Shown here piece after piece: positions 33,580 through 44,646 of a DNA stretch of 64,000 bases. The stretch comes from Podospora pseudocomata (lineage: Eukaryota > Ascomycota > Sordariomycetes > Sordariales > Podosporaceae): positions 2,604,001 through 2,668,000 of the forward strand of contig NC_085889.1 in the NCBI RefSeq assembly GCF_035222375.1, given 5' to 3'. The number at the start of each line of letters is the position of its first letter. Within the stretch, counting starts at the first letter, position 1. The notes beneath the pieces are model-generated. The model ran no database searches. It was not told the origin of the DNA and worked only from the letters and a program-made list of their open reading frames with translations. A program made the translations under genes and the position numbers.

Positions 33580-34044
33580 ACGTGCGTGATAAGCGAGCAC
33601 CGCAGATAAGCGAGCGCCGCACTTTTCAACGCGACCTGACCCTCCACCTTCAACAATCCATTTCTCAACCAAAAACCATGTCTTCTACCTCTAACGAAGC
33701 TAGAGTAATTCTGGCCGCTGCGGCTTGGAGGGTCACTTACTATACAAGAGGCACAGGATCTACTGGATCAGAAGGCTGTGGGTGAGCAGGTAGCCCTGGA
33801 AATACGACAAAGTGGTGGTGGTACAGGGGGGTCTCGTACGAAGATTCGGTGCTGTAGCGTGTGCGGTAAGCCTGGCCATAATGCACGTACATGCCAGGAG
33901 GCTGCAGAATCATCTGATTCATCTGTTTCTGATTCAGTTCTTGTAGTTTCCTAGTGTTGTGGTTGTGTAATTGAGGATATTTGTAGTTGGGGTAGGTGGA
34001 AGTGTTTCACTCGCTTATCTGTTTCACTCGCTTATCACGCACGT
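33580..34044 (+). mobile_element. MITE-sized pogo-like element, copy D
   Basis: 465 bp with ends beginning ACGTGCGTGATAAGCGAG, flanked by TA (33578-33579 and 34045-34046). It keeps the first codons of the transposase (MSSTSNEARVILA, 33678) fused by deletion to the 3' end with the CCHC knuckle (CCSVCGKPGHNARTC, near 33850). No helix-turn-helix or catalytic region remains. The two ends carry different versions of the terminal 17-bp repeat: GATAAGCGAGCACCGCA/GATAAGCGAGCGCCGCA on the left and GATAAGCGAGTGAAACA twice on the right. It is non-autonomous. Confidence 0.9.
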
Positions 34045-34819
34045 TATTGGGACGGGAAGTTACTGATAAATTTGGGTGGATGGATGGAAATGCTGCAGCC
34101 AAGCTCTGCCATTTTCAACGAGGATTGGAGTGGAAAGGGCAGGATGGGCTTTAGACACTGGTCACGTTGGTTTCGGCAACTAGCAGAGCTCTGACGATAT
34201 TATACAGTTCAAGGCGATGCGATTTCATAGAGCTCCCGGGGTCTGTTAACTAATTTGTTCGTTGTTAATGTCAATTTCCATCAACACCTCCGATCACGAT
34301 TCCCCATTTGAGTGACTTTATATACCTATGCACACTTCTCAGGGCTGTCTAAGGTTTTTAAGGGTTATGGCAATTGGCTGAGAGCTGTATAGTATACATC
34401 GTGACTTTATAATGTTCAACTCTGCACTTGCTTTGCAAGCTGATGCTCATCTATGGGGGTTGAACAACTTCGACAGTCACACCTATTCACTCGCACAAAA
34501 TGAAAGAGGCCTTTGGGGCGTGGGAACAGGCCCACTGCCTTGCTCTTCTTTCATCTTACAATCTGGGCCACGACCTTTTCCCTCCCTCTTTTTGTTCCAT
34601 CCACAACACACTTTCGTTGCACCTCATACCCTCAACCAGACCAAAGGCTCAGTCATTCTGCCACCAGCAACAAAACCTTGTAATCACCGCAAACTCAGGT
34701 CGAAGAAATGGTACGTCGACTTCTTATTCAACCTCAACCAACACCAGCCTAGCAATCCAGACCACTACATCCATCCCGACTGCTCATCAACGTCTCTAAG
34801 AACCCCACAGGACACCTCA
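34045..34819. other. intergenic and probable leader
   Basis: The plus frame that continues from 34412 into the small membrane protein frame has leader-like composition before 34820 and is not called. Confidence 0.45.
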
Positions 34820-34987
34820 ATGAATATCGTGGCTGCCCTGGCTGTCGTTCTCTTCCTCATCATCGTCATCACCTTCAGCGGGTACTGTATCTGGATTCGT
34901 CGCCTCGCCCAGAACCAACCTCAGCTGCCCATTCGCGAACCCCGCACTCCCAGACACTGGCAGCGATCATTCCGTCCCTTCACCTGA
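34820..34987 (+). CDS. small single-pass membrane protein, 55 aa
   Basis: The frame from ATG 34820 encodes MNIVAALAVVLFLIIVITFSGY, one membrane helix (residues 3-22). A short basic Pro/Arg tail with RRLAQNQPQLPIREPRTPRH and a final WQRSFRPFT follows. The in-frame stretch upstream (from 34412) is CA/CT-rich and looks like a 5' leader, so the internal ATG was chosen. Short proteins with an N-terminal anchor and a basic tail are common and poorly annotated in fungi. The function is unknown. Confidence 0.4.
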   Translation: MNIVAALAVVLFLIIVITFSGYCIWIRRLAQNQPQLPIREPRTPRHWQRSFRPFT

Positions 34988-35394
34988 AAGTGTCAGTAGT
35001 AACAGCCGGACCGATTCTTCTCCCTGGTCCCGCCAGATCAACAACAATCAATCCACTTATTCAGCCTCATCGGCACCCAGCCTCAACAGTGAACCAAGAT
35101 GAACCAGGGGGTTACTACAAGGAGGATATGCCAGCTTTGCGCCCCATTTAATCCCGTTTTCACCATTGCAACTTCTCACTACTGCAGACTTGCGGCCAGC
35201 GTGCTGAAGGTCCACCATATTTGAGCCACAGCTCCCAGAAATGCAGTCGAGTGTTGTGAGACCGTATATGGCCCAAACCGCCTCCCATCGCTCCTTTGTG
35301 TGAATGGTGAAGATGCCGGCATGCCGAGAACGTGGAACAAATAATATTAACGGCGCCAGTGTGATCTCCAAACACTTCCATTCCCAAAACATAA
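34988..35394. other. convergent intergenic region
   Basis: No gene seen between the small membrane protein frame and DPH2. Confidence 0.4.
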
Positions 35395-37011
35395 CTACCT
35401 CTTCTCACTATCCCCAGCCGTATACCCTCTTGCCACACCCCTCCTCCCCTCCTCAATAGCTGTGCTCTCTTCCTCAGTATAATCACTCCCCAACCCCTGC
35501 CACGTCCTCTGCGACCTCAAGAACTCAGCACCGGGACTAACCACCCCATTCACCATCGCCAACTCAGCCTTTGGTCTCAACGCAAGCGCCCCATTCGTCC
35601 CATTCCTGTTCTCTTCTGCCGCCCCCTCTTTCACCTCCGCACCCTCCCTCTGCTCCTTAACCTTCCTCACCCTCATCGGCCGACTAGTACTAATCAGCCT
35701 CCCAGTCCTAAGATCAAACTCTGGCGGCGCAGACTCCTCTTCACTATCATCATCCTCCTCTTCCTTCCCCTCCACCACCTCCTCTTCTTCATCCTTACCA
35801 ACCGGCGCCTTCACCCCCTCAATCCCCCCCCACCAACTCCCCCCCCAAACCCTCTCCCCATCCCCCATCAACGCAACCTCCAACTCAAACGGCGTCACCA
35901 CCGGCCTAAAAAACCCAGCATCATCCTCCACAAGACTGCTCTCCCAACACCCCACTACCACCCACCCATCAATCTCCGCAAAATTCGCCAGCTTCGCCGG
36001 ATTCAGCTTGCCAACCACAACCGTATAACTCTTTTTATTCGCCGCCGCAATCCTCTTCCTGAGCGCATCCACCGAACACAAGTAGTTCGATACTGAAAGC
36101 GTATTCACCAATATCCCAATGATACCCGCAGTTGACAGAGATAATAGCTTCGCATACCGCCGGCCGAGGAGTCGTCTTGCGGAGAGGGAGCTAGATGATG
36201 GAAAGGGGGAGTGGGGCGTGTCGTGGATGTAGAGGGAGCCTACCCTCGAGGAGAGGGCTAGTAGCAGGGCTGTTGGGGGGGTGGAGATGTGGAAGAGGGA
36301 GTATTCTTTTAGTGAATCCCCCTCGGGTGTAGAATCGGAGGAGGCGTTGTGGGAGACGATCTTCCGGTTGGGCAAGATGTTCGCTGGGTCATGGGTGATG
36401 GCCGTGGAGTAAATATTTGTGTATCCCTCCGACACAAGACGTGAGGCAACCGCCGGAACGTGGGATTGATACGTCACATCCGCCATGATAACCACCTTTG
36501 CGTCTTTTCCCGGGTATTCCCTCTCGAAAGCTTCGACCGTCTCGTCGAGGTTGAGCCGATGTTGGGTAAACACGTAGATAACAGGTAATCGGGACGTGGG
36601 CGAGAGACACGACCGGCCGTAGTGCACCACAACCTGGGCATCGGCGTGTTCAGCCGCTACTTCATCGACACAGCACGCGCTGTAGGAAGTGTCGGCCAAG
36701 ATGAATATCTTCTCGTCTTGTTTTGGCCCGGATGATTCCTCCTCTTCTTTTCGGAGAGCAGTCAGCTCATCCTTGAGCGCCTGGACTAGCCTCGGCGCGT
36801 CGACCAGCATCGCGTCTGGGAATTGTAGGGCTATTGTCTTCCATTTTCCCAGTCGCAGTTCTCGCGCCGTCCGTGCGACTTCGTAGATTTGGCGGAGCTC
36901 GTCGTCGGTTTTTCGCGGCGCCTTGGCCTCGGTCTGGGAATCTGGGCTGGCGTGCTCGAAGAGGTGTTCGGCCGGGGTTGACAGCACCGGGGCGGAGGAT
37001 AGTTCGGTCAT
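35395..37011 (-). CDS. DPH2: diphthamide biosynthesis protein 2 (Dph2), 538 aa
   Basis: A single exon. The protein is the second subunit of the radical 3-amino-3-carboxypropyl transferase that starts diphthamide formation on elongation factor 2. Family blocks seen: [20 protein letters not shown] (about residues 58-77), [20 protein letters not shown] (about 108-127; the Cys pair matches the iron-sulfur ligand region), [20 protein letters not shown] and YSTAITHDP (about 214). The C-terminal 120 residues are acidic and less conserved and end in [22 protein letters not shown], a normal Dph2 tail. It works in the cytosol with Dph1, Dph3 and Dph4. The start at MTELSSAPV leaves a plausible short N-terminus. 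Confidence 0.95.
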   Translation of the reverse strand: MTELSSAPVLSTPAEHLFEHASPDSQTEAKAPRKTDDELRQIYEVARTARELRLGKWKTIALQFPDAMLVDAPRLVQALKDELTALRKEEEESSGPKQDEKIFILADTSYSACCVDEVAAEHADAQVVVHYGRSCLSPTSRLPVIYVFTQHRLNLDETVEAFEREYPGKDAKVVIMADVTYQSHVPAVASRLVSEGYTNIYSTAITHDPANILPNRKIVSHNASSDSTPEGDSLKEYSLFHISTPPTALLLALSSRVGSLYIHDTPHSPFPSSSSLSARRLLGRRYAKLLSLSTAGIIGILVNTLSVSNYLCSVDALRKRIAAANKKSYTVVVGKLNPAKLANFAEIDGWVVVGCWESSLVEDDAGFFRPVVTPFELEVALMGDGERVWGGSWWGGIEGVKAPVGKDEEEEVVEGKEEEDDDSEEESAPPEFDLRTGRLISTSRPMRVRKVKEQREGAEVKEGAAEENRNGTNGALALRPKAELAMVNGVVSPGAEFLRSQRTWQGLGSDYTEEESTAIEEGRRGVARGYTAGDSEKR

Positions 37012-37374
37012 TTTTGGGTTGTTGGGCTGATCCTGGACGGCGTGTCGCCGGTGGTAGTCGCCGTCTGAACGGTGACTTGGAACTTTTTTCTTTGGCGAAT
37101 GCGGGGCACTGTTGATCTCCAGATTGCCCCGCGCTTGGGGTGACGTTGGGCGGGCCGCTGGTTCCCCACCAAATTGTGCCTAGCGCAAAGTCCCGGTTAG
37201 GCAGTTATTCTAGTGGGGCAGTAGCTTGAAGAGCACTGAGACATGAACACAGCTCAAAATCGACGACGCGTGAGATGAAGATTATTATTTAGTATATGTA
37301 CAACAAATTTGAGCGCCAGAAAATACAAGCATCGCTAATACATCGCTTCTACCATCCATTATGAGATCGCGGTC
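37012..37374. other. intergenic between DPH2 and the MFS gene
   Basis: Contains the DPH2 promoter and the 3' end of the transporter gene. No gene seen. Confidence 0.5.
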
Positions 37375-38971
37375 CTAGAAGACCGTCAGAGGGTTCCACC
37401 CCACAGCAAGCACCCTGGTGGCTGTGTAGAAAGCCAACGCAACAGCATACGAGATGCTCGAAAACAAAATGACGGCCGTCCAACCCGACCCAGATAACAA
37501 GGCGCCTCCAATTGGGACACTGCTCAGCGTACCAAAGCTGGCCACCATCATCGCCGTTGAAAACAGTCGCCCAAACTTTCGGTGATCGCAGAGCTGACCC
37601 AAGCACACCGGCACCAAGCCAATGTTGCTGCCACTGCCAAACCCAAACAGCACCGCGTATGCAATCAACATCGAATTCGAGTGGCCAGCCGGCAACCACA
37701 GCGCCAGTCCCGTGATCAAGCAAATGGCGATAGTGATGATAATAACGTTGAACCGCCCAATCTTATCCGCCAGAATTCCCGGCAACACACGTCCCAACAC
37801 GGACCCGGCGTTCAGGTATGACAACAGCAGATAACTTTCCGTCGCATCCTGCCCGTGGTCAACCGCGTACGACACAATATAAGTCAACGGAACGAACAGG
37901 CCCCACTCCATGAAGAACACCCCGAGAGCAGCGCATGCGAACCGGGCATCTTTGAACACGGAAAAGTCGGGCCAGACCGACTGCACCTTTTCGCCCTTCG
38001 CGGGGGGCAGTCTGGTCTTGATGAACAGATTGGCTGGGATGGCGAGGCCGAGCATGATCAGGGCGAGCACTCGGCTGCTCCAGTTGAACCCGATGGTCGG
38101 CAACAGCTCTCTCAGCACAATGGGGAAGATGACACCGCCGATGCCGCCCGCTGTACTCGCAATGCCTGTCGCAAAACCTCGACGGACGTTGAAGAAGTGG
38201 GCGATGGAGCCATAGGCGGGACAGTTGAGGAGAGCACCGCCCAAGCCACCCATGACGGAATAGGTGAGGATGATCTGATAATACTCTGCAGGGTGATGGT
38301 CAACCTCCGCCGTCTATCATTTCAGAGAAGAAGGGGCACTCACCAGTACACCAGCTCAGCAACAACAAACTGAGCGTGATCAGCAAACATCCCACAGCAA
38401 CAATCAGCCTCGCGCCATATCGATCAAAAATAGGCCCAACTTGGACCCCCACGAAAAACACAATAAACAGGTACAAGCTAAAGATCCAGCCAATCTCGCT
38501 CGGCGAGTTGTCCTTCAACTGGTGCGTCGAAAAGTACGATTCAAACACAGCGGCCGAATTGATCAATCCGTACAGCGACAACATGGCACAAAACGACCCA
38601 AACACCACCAACCACCCCGTCACGCCTCCCTCGGGAAAGTCAATCGTGGTCGCCGCCGATGGTGAGCGTTCCAGCTCGAGCTCGGGATCCTTCTCCGTGG
38701 TTGGGCCATAGTGGTTGGCATCCGGTATGGTACGTCGCGACGCCACTCTGACTGGCTCTACCTCAGGTTCGGTATCAGACGAGGAGGCGGAATCAGTTGG
38801 CGATGTCTTTTCACCATCAGCTATTGGAACATCCAATGTCGAGTCTGATGATGAGTTGTTGGAACGGTGGTATGGTGGTGATGACGACGAAGAATTGGTG
38901 ACGCCATAGGGAGCGCTTACACCAGCATCCCCTGTTGTGGTGGTGACATGACTCTCTCGCGGCGGCGGCAT
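37375..38971 (-). CDS. MFS transporter of the monocarboxylate (MCT) type, 512 aa
   Basis: Two exons, 38971-38344 and 38285-37375, with a 58-nt intron (GTGAGT...CTGCAG); the exon sum is 1539 nt. A 130-residue Ser-rich cytosolic N-terminus precedes PEGGVTGWLVVFGSFCAML, the first helix with the MCT-like GGxxGWxV start. Next come IGWIFSLYLFIVFFVGVQVGPIFDRYGAR, with the DxxGxR loop, and further helices to a total of about twelve, including RRGFATGIASTAGGIGGVIFP. The product is a plasma-membrane carrier for a small organic acid or related compound; the substrate is not predictable. An in-frame upstream ATG at 39028 would add 19 residues. Confidence 0.9.
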
Positions 38972-40721
38972 TTGCGTCTCTTTATGAACTTTGAACCCCG
39001 GAATGCGGGAACGACGCCCTCTCAACACCTCTCCCGACCAAGCCGGAAAGTGGGTATTTTCTTTTCCTGTTGCGGGATGAGAGAGGGCGGGGAGCGAATT
39101 TCGGCTGTTTCCGGTCTGGATGAGTGAGGATCGGTACCGATGCGGATGTGGGGCCGGTGTTTAGATGTTGCTGATCTTTTGGTTCTACAGACAACAGCTT
39201 TTATTTCTTTCTTCAGATGGTGAAGAAGGAAAAGCGGAAGAGCAGAAAAGAAGGGGACCAGTCACACTGATGAAGAGGGCATGTATCGGGAAAGGGGGGG
39301 GGGCCGTGGCCGACAGCTAAAAAAGAAAATTCGCCCGCGTGGGTCCGGTCCAAGGAGTGCTTTCCCCACAGTTTGACTTCTAGATTGGATTATTCCCGGC
39401 CGGCATCCTTCCAAACGGCTTCGGCATTGCCTCCAAGGGCAGGTTGGGGCGGGAAAAAGCTGACATAATTGGCGGTGAATTGGTCATGGAAATGGTTTTT
39501 TCCTTTGCCCGCTTCTGCGTGGGTGGGTATGGATGTGTGCCTGAGATGCATGCTATGACCAACGTCCGAGCGGCCACCGGCAACGCCTCCCGTGAGGCGC
39601 TACTATCGGGAGACGGAGGGTGGGACGGGAGGGCCCGATCTTTCGGGGGGAGTTCCCCGTTTTTGTTTTTTTTGTTCGGCAAGCTACCAGTTCTCGCAGT
39701 GATTTGCGGTCAAGCAAACGACGGTTGGGGATTCTGGAATCGTCGAGACGTCGAAGGGGGAAGGAAAAAAGCCAAGAGATTTGTGGATGGGTCTCGGGAT
39801 GCGGGCGGCTGGCGGTTGGCTGCATTGGCTGGCTGCCGTCATCCCTGTCATTTCTTTTGACATCCGCTTCCTCGAGTGTGGGCGTCGGAACCGAACATCG
39901 CGATGATGCACTCGAGATTTAGATTGATGTTACACAACGTGAGATATCGGATGGGGGAATGGATGTCTTAAAGGATATTTGTTCGTCCATTGAGACTGGA
40001 ACCCGTTGTTTGAGCCCCCGCGGACGTGTACTTTGGGGCAATTGACTGGATTGGACGGCTCGGATACCAGCTACCGAAGGCCTGAAAGGGACTGTGGTTG
40101 GCAAACATTAACGTAAGTCGGCTGCCGAGCTCTCCAGATTGGTGGGAGTTGGAATCTAGCATTGGTGTGTGCTAAGCCGATCGCTGATTGGCCAGCTCGT
40201 CAAGATTTCAAACAACCTCAGGACTGGGCAAGGCTGATATCTGGTTGTCTCGCAGATGTGTTGGCGGCGCAAGTGTGGCCCACAAGAAACTCGCTGGCGA
40301 TTGATCGACTCGCCAAAATCACATCCTACGAGGCTGGGGTTGATGATGAGGCCTTTGAACACGAAGGTGTTGGTTGTTCGTGATGGGCAGGTTTGATTTA
40401 GGGGGCAGTGGCTGAGACTTTTTTTTTCTTTCTGGAAGCTTTTGATCATATCTGACAGAAGTTCTATAGGTCTGTGCAGATTGATCTCAAAGAGTCTATA
40501 AGAAGAGACCGTAGGACCAATTTTTCGGTTGGAATCTTCTTCTCAGCCAAGCATCACATAGTCGTGGTCCCACTCCTATTGTTGCCTGTTCCAGCGCTGC
40601 CAAGCCTCCAAGCCTACCAGTTTCGTCTCAGTCCAACTTTGAGAGACTTGAGGTCCCAGCTCGACGGTCTCCAGGCCGAACTTATCTCCTATTTTATGAC
40701 CTACCTGTCTTTTTTTTCAAA
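38972..40721. other. long divergent promoter region
   Basis: About 1.75 kb between the divergent MFS and carboxypeptidase genes. Overlapping frames on both strands (39380-39922, 40156-40449, 40474-40959) give no recognisable domain. A G run of about ten near 39295 and poly-T near 40420 are the only notable sequences. Confidence 0.5.
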
Positions 40722-42710
40722 ATGCGTCTCCCTCTATTGCTCCCCCTCGCCCTCTCACTTGGCGCCTCCGCCCAAAACTTCGTCAACCCATCCCAAGACA
40801 CTACCCTCCTCTTCTCCTCCAACTTCCCCGGCGCCTCCATCACCTACAAAGAAACCACCGCCCTTCTCTGCGAAACCACCCCGGGAGTCAAATCATGGTC
40901 CGGCTACGTCCACCTCCCCTCCACCCTCCTCGCCGATGTTCCCTCCTCCCTCAACATGAGCATCTTCTTCTGGTACTTCCAGGCCCGCAAAAACCCTGAA
41001 GAAGCTCCCACATCTATCTACATCAGCGGCGGTCCCGGAGCCTCGGCCTTTGACGAGACAAACGGGTTTCCTTGCACTTTCAATCCAGACGGTAATTCAA
41101 CCAGATTGAACAACCAGAGTTGGAACGAAGAGGTCAATATGTTGTATATCGACCAGCCTGTCGGGGCAGGGTTCAGCTACTCTAAGATCGTCAACGGGGT
41201 GGTGGACTTGATGGACAGCCTGTCTGAAGATGGCTCATTCTTCACTCCTGGAACGGTCGAAGAACTCCAACAAGACAGTCTCAACTTGACTGTAACCCCT
41301 GCTACCATCCAGTCCCTCGACCCCCGAGATGGGATCAACACCACGCAACAGGCAGCGAGGGTGATGTGGCAGTTTACCCAGGTCTGGTTTCGGGAGTTTC
41401 CGGGCTATGATACCTCCAATAAGGAAATTAGTCTTTGGACTGTTTCGGTTCGTCTTTCCCCCTTACCCTTACCCCTTATTCCCGCATACTAACTCTCTTC
41501 TCCCCCTCAGTACGGCGGCTTCTACGGCCCGTCCTTCATGGCCCACTTCCACAGGCAATCCTCCCTCCCAAATTCATTCCCCCTCCAGCTCTCCACCCTA
41601 GGCATCCAAAACGGCTGCTTGGACGTTCTTACAATGGGCCTGTCATACCTCGACTTTTCACTCAACAACACTTACGATATTCAAGCATATCCTGAAGAGG
41701 TGTACTCCTCCGCCAAGACCAATCTCACTGAGTACTGCCAACCCCTCCTCCTATCCTGCCGGCAATCAGTCGAAGAAGGCGACCCGTTGGGGTATGGAAG
41801 CAATAGCACTGTCAACCAGGCGTGTGCCCTAGCAGCGGGTGTCTGTTTTGGGTTTGTGCAGGGGGCGTTTACGAGCTACTCCGACCTCAACCCGTTTGAT
41901 ATCACGCTGTCGCATCCGGAGACGTACCCCCCGTTGCACTCGGTCGGGTACCTTAATCAACCCTGGGTTCAAGCCGCGTTGGGAGTTGCGGTGAATTTCA
42001 CTGCTGTGTCGAGGTCCACGGGGGGTGTCTTTTTCGCCTTGACCGGCGACCCGATGAGGCATGATCTTTCAGATTTGAGGTACGTTTTGGAGAATAATAT
42101 CAAGGTCGCGATGGTGTATGGGGATTTGGACTATAGGTGTAACTGGTTTGGGGGGGAGGAGATCTCCCTTGCTGTTGGGGGGGAAGAGTTCAGAGAGGCG
42201 GGGTATGCGGATGTTGATGTTGGGGGGGTGGTTGGGGGGTTGGTGAGGGAGGTGGCGGGGTTGAGTTTTGTGAGGGTTTTCGATGCGGGGCATAGTGTTT
42301 ATGGGTATCAGCCGGGGGTTGTGAAGGAGGTATTTAAGAGGGTGATGGACGGGAGGGATGTTGCCAGTGGGAAGGTGGTTGCCGACGGGCGGTATCGGAG
42401 TCAGGGGCCGGTGGATGTGAGGGGGGTGAAGGTTACTGCTACAAAAGGGAGGGATGCGGGGTGTTTTCTTGCGGATGTGGGCAGGACTTGTGATCAGGGA
42501 CAGGTGGAGGCGTTGAGGGAGGGGGGGAGGGTGAGGGTTGAGGGGGGGAGGGTGGTTGAGCCTGGAAGAGAAAGGGAGACGAGTGTGGATGGGGATGGGA
42601 AGGGCGGGGAGGAAATGGAGCAGGTTAAGAGTGGTGGCACTGTGAGGGAGACGGCCGCGATGGCTGCGGTGATGGTTCATATGGGGTTAATGACTTTGGC
42701 CGTTCTATGA
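40722..42710 (+). CDS. secreted serine carboxypeptidase (S10 family), 641 aa
   Basis: Two exons, 40722-41447 and 41511-42710, with a 63-nt intron (GTTCGT...CTCAG). The signal peptide is MRLPLLLPLALSLGASA. S10 blocks: TSIYISGGPGASAFDE (oxyanion region), NMLYIDQPVGAGFSYS, the nucleophile motif split by the intron as TVS-YGGFYGP (Ser 242), GDLDYRCNW with the catalytic Asp (about 446-449) and DAGHSVYGYQP with the catalytic His (about 503). The usual GESYGG reads TVSYGG. The C-terminal 100 residues are Gly/Glu-rich and end in a hydrophobic stretch (MAAVMVHMGLMTLAVL) that could be a GPI signal. It cleaves C-terminal residues from peptides in the wall or medium. A Zn2Cys6 gene starts 271 bp downstream. 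Confidence 0.92.
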
Positions 42711-42981
42711 TGTGGTGTAGAGTCTGGGTGCGTTGGCTGGCTGCTCAAGGTGTCATTGGCTACATCCTTTTGGATGGTTCTTCTGTATGGTCCTGACGAT
42801 ATCTCTCTCTTTTCATTGGACGAAACCCGTAGGTTGCCTGACTGCTGCGCCATGACAGTGCATCGGCAGGATTCTGACATGTCACCCCGAATTGTGATCC
42901 TGAGGCTGTTGGGAATCGATAACTATTCTTCAACTTTCAGTAACCCTACGATCATCTAGAAAAAGGTTCACGCCTAAAAGA

Positions 42982-44620
42982 ATGGTCCCGCAAAGGAGCA
43001 CGAGATCGAAACGTGGATGCATTACCTGCAGGTACGTCACCCATCTGACCCATCTTCTCTTCAACACTGACACTGCCCAGAATCCGCCGCGTCAAATGCG
43101 ATGAAACAAAACCCCAATGCAGCCGCTGCATCAAAGCCGGCCGCACCTGCGATGGATACGCAGCCACATCATCACAGCTAAGCGGCCGGGACATGGCAAC
43201 CGCAGTCAAAACCCTCCAAGTCGTCGGGCCAGCGGCCAGAGTCCTGGGGGAAGCCGTCCTGACCGAAGACTCTGCCTGCTTTGACTTCTTCCGGATGTGC
43301 ACAGTCGCCATGACCAGCACCGCCTTTCCCGCCCCGTTCTGGTCCCGCCATGTCCTCCAAGTGGCACATTTCGAGCCGGCGGTGTGGAAGGCCGCAGTGG
43401 CAGTCGGGGCACTGCATCGGAGGTGGGAGTCGAGAAGCAAGATTCGGCTTCGGCCTAAGCCTATCAATTCAGGCGCGGCAGGAGGGAAAACAGAGGAGTT
43501 TACCAAACAGGCCATGCAGCAGTATTGGGGTGCTATCAGTATGGCGCGCACCATCCAGGATCCAGGGGTGCTCATGGTTATGAGCGTTATTCTCGCCGCG
43601 GCGGCGAATATGGCTGGTGAATGGGCAGCAAGTCATGTTCACATCCAATCCGGGCTCAAACTCGTCGCTTCTCAGTCACCCCACAACAACATGTCCGGCG
43701 AGATAGCCTCGATCGCCCAATCCCTCTCCCGTCTCGACCTCTTAGTCATGACATTCGAAGACTCCCGCGCCCCCTACGCCTATGCCGACCCCCTGACCGG
43801 CAAACTCCCCTCCTCCATCCTCAACATGCCCCGCGTAGGCAAGCTCGACGATTTAATGCAGGCATCAATGCATCTCTTTGGCATGTTCCGGTACTTTCTC
43901 AGCGTCGAGGGTGGGTACATCTTGGGTTTCGTCACCGAGGAAGATGATCTCCCCCATTTGCAAGCCCGAATCGCCGAAGACGTCATCCGTTGGAAAATCG
44001 AGTTTGAGATCCTGGCCAACAGAATCTCTTCTTCGGCGTCCCAAGCAGAGCGAACCACACTGCTGTCCTTAGAACTCTACCACTCCGTCTTGTCTCTCAT
44101 GTCTCGCGCGGGAATCGCCGGCCCGGCAGTCAGATGGGACGCCTACACTGACGAGTTCGCCCGCGTCATTTTCCTCTGTGAAACCATCAACAAGAACATC
44201 TTCTCCCCGTTGCCGTTCTTCATGTCCCTCGAGCCAGGCCTGGTTATGCCGTTGTTTTTGACCATAACCCGGTGTCGCCATCCCATCGTCCGACGCAGGG
44301 GGCTGAGGTTGTTAAAGTCGTTGAACCGACAAGAGGGAATGTGGAACAGCCCTGCCGCCTGTGTGGTTGCTGAACAAAAGGTTCTGGCCGAGGAAGAGCA
44401 TCTCGAGTTTCCACTGCCGTTGTATATCGAGAACTTGGATAACATGCCGATGGACGGGCCCACCGGGGAAGGATGGGAGAGGAGCATGGCGCCGGAGGAG
44501 TTGAGGGTGACGAGGGATCAGCTGGAGGTTGATGTGGAGAGTGGGAGGATCGAACTGAGGCTGTATACGGGGCAGGGAGAGGAGGAAAGGGAGGTTAAAA
44601 GGGTGAGTTTGGGGTACTAG
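42982..44620 (+). CDS. Zn2Cys6 transcription factor, 529 aa
   Basis: Two exons, 42982-43031 and 43081-44620, split by a 49-nt intron placed, as often in this family, inside the zinc cluster. The spliced N-terminus is MVPQRSTRSKRGCITCR joined to IRRVKCDETKPQCSRCIKAG, giving the pattern C13-x2-C16-x6-C23-x6-C30-x2-C33-x6-C40. A fungal_trans_2-like helical region follows, starting with AFPAPFWSRHVLQVAHFEP. A HIQSGLKLVASQS segment and SLSRLDLLVMTFEDSRAPYA are typical of the middle homology region. It should bind CGG-type sites in promoters. It lies directly downstream of the S10 carboxypeptidase in the same direction, so it may regulate that gene; this is inference. Confidence 0.93.
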
Positions 44621-44646
44621 GTACAGGTATATAACCATACTTTACG

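Noticed and set aside
34412-34819. N-terminal extension of the 55-aa membrane protein
   Set aside because: The in-frame upstream stretch has leader-like CA/CT bias and no protein character.
39380-39922. Overlapping frames on both strands in the 39-40 kb spacer
   Set aside because: No domain, no splice pattern, no consistent composition; likely promoter DNA.
42069-42680. 203-codon minus-strand frame
   Set aside because: Antisense to the 3' half of the S10 carboxypeptidase; Pro/His-rich shadow.
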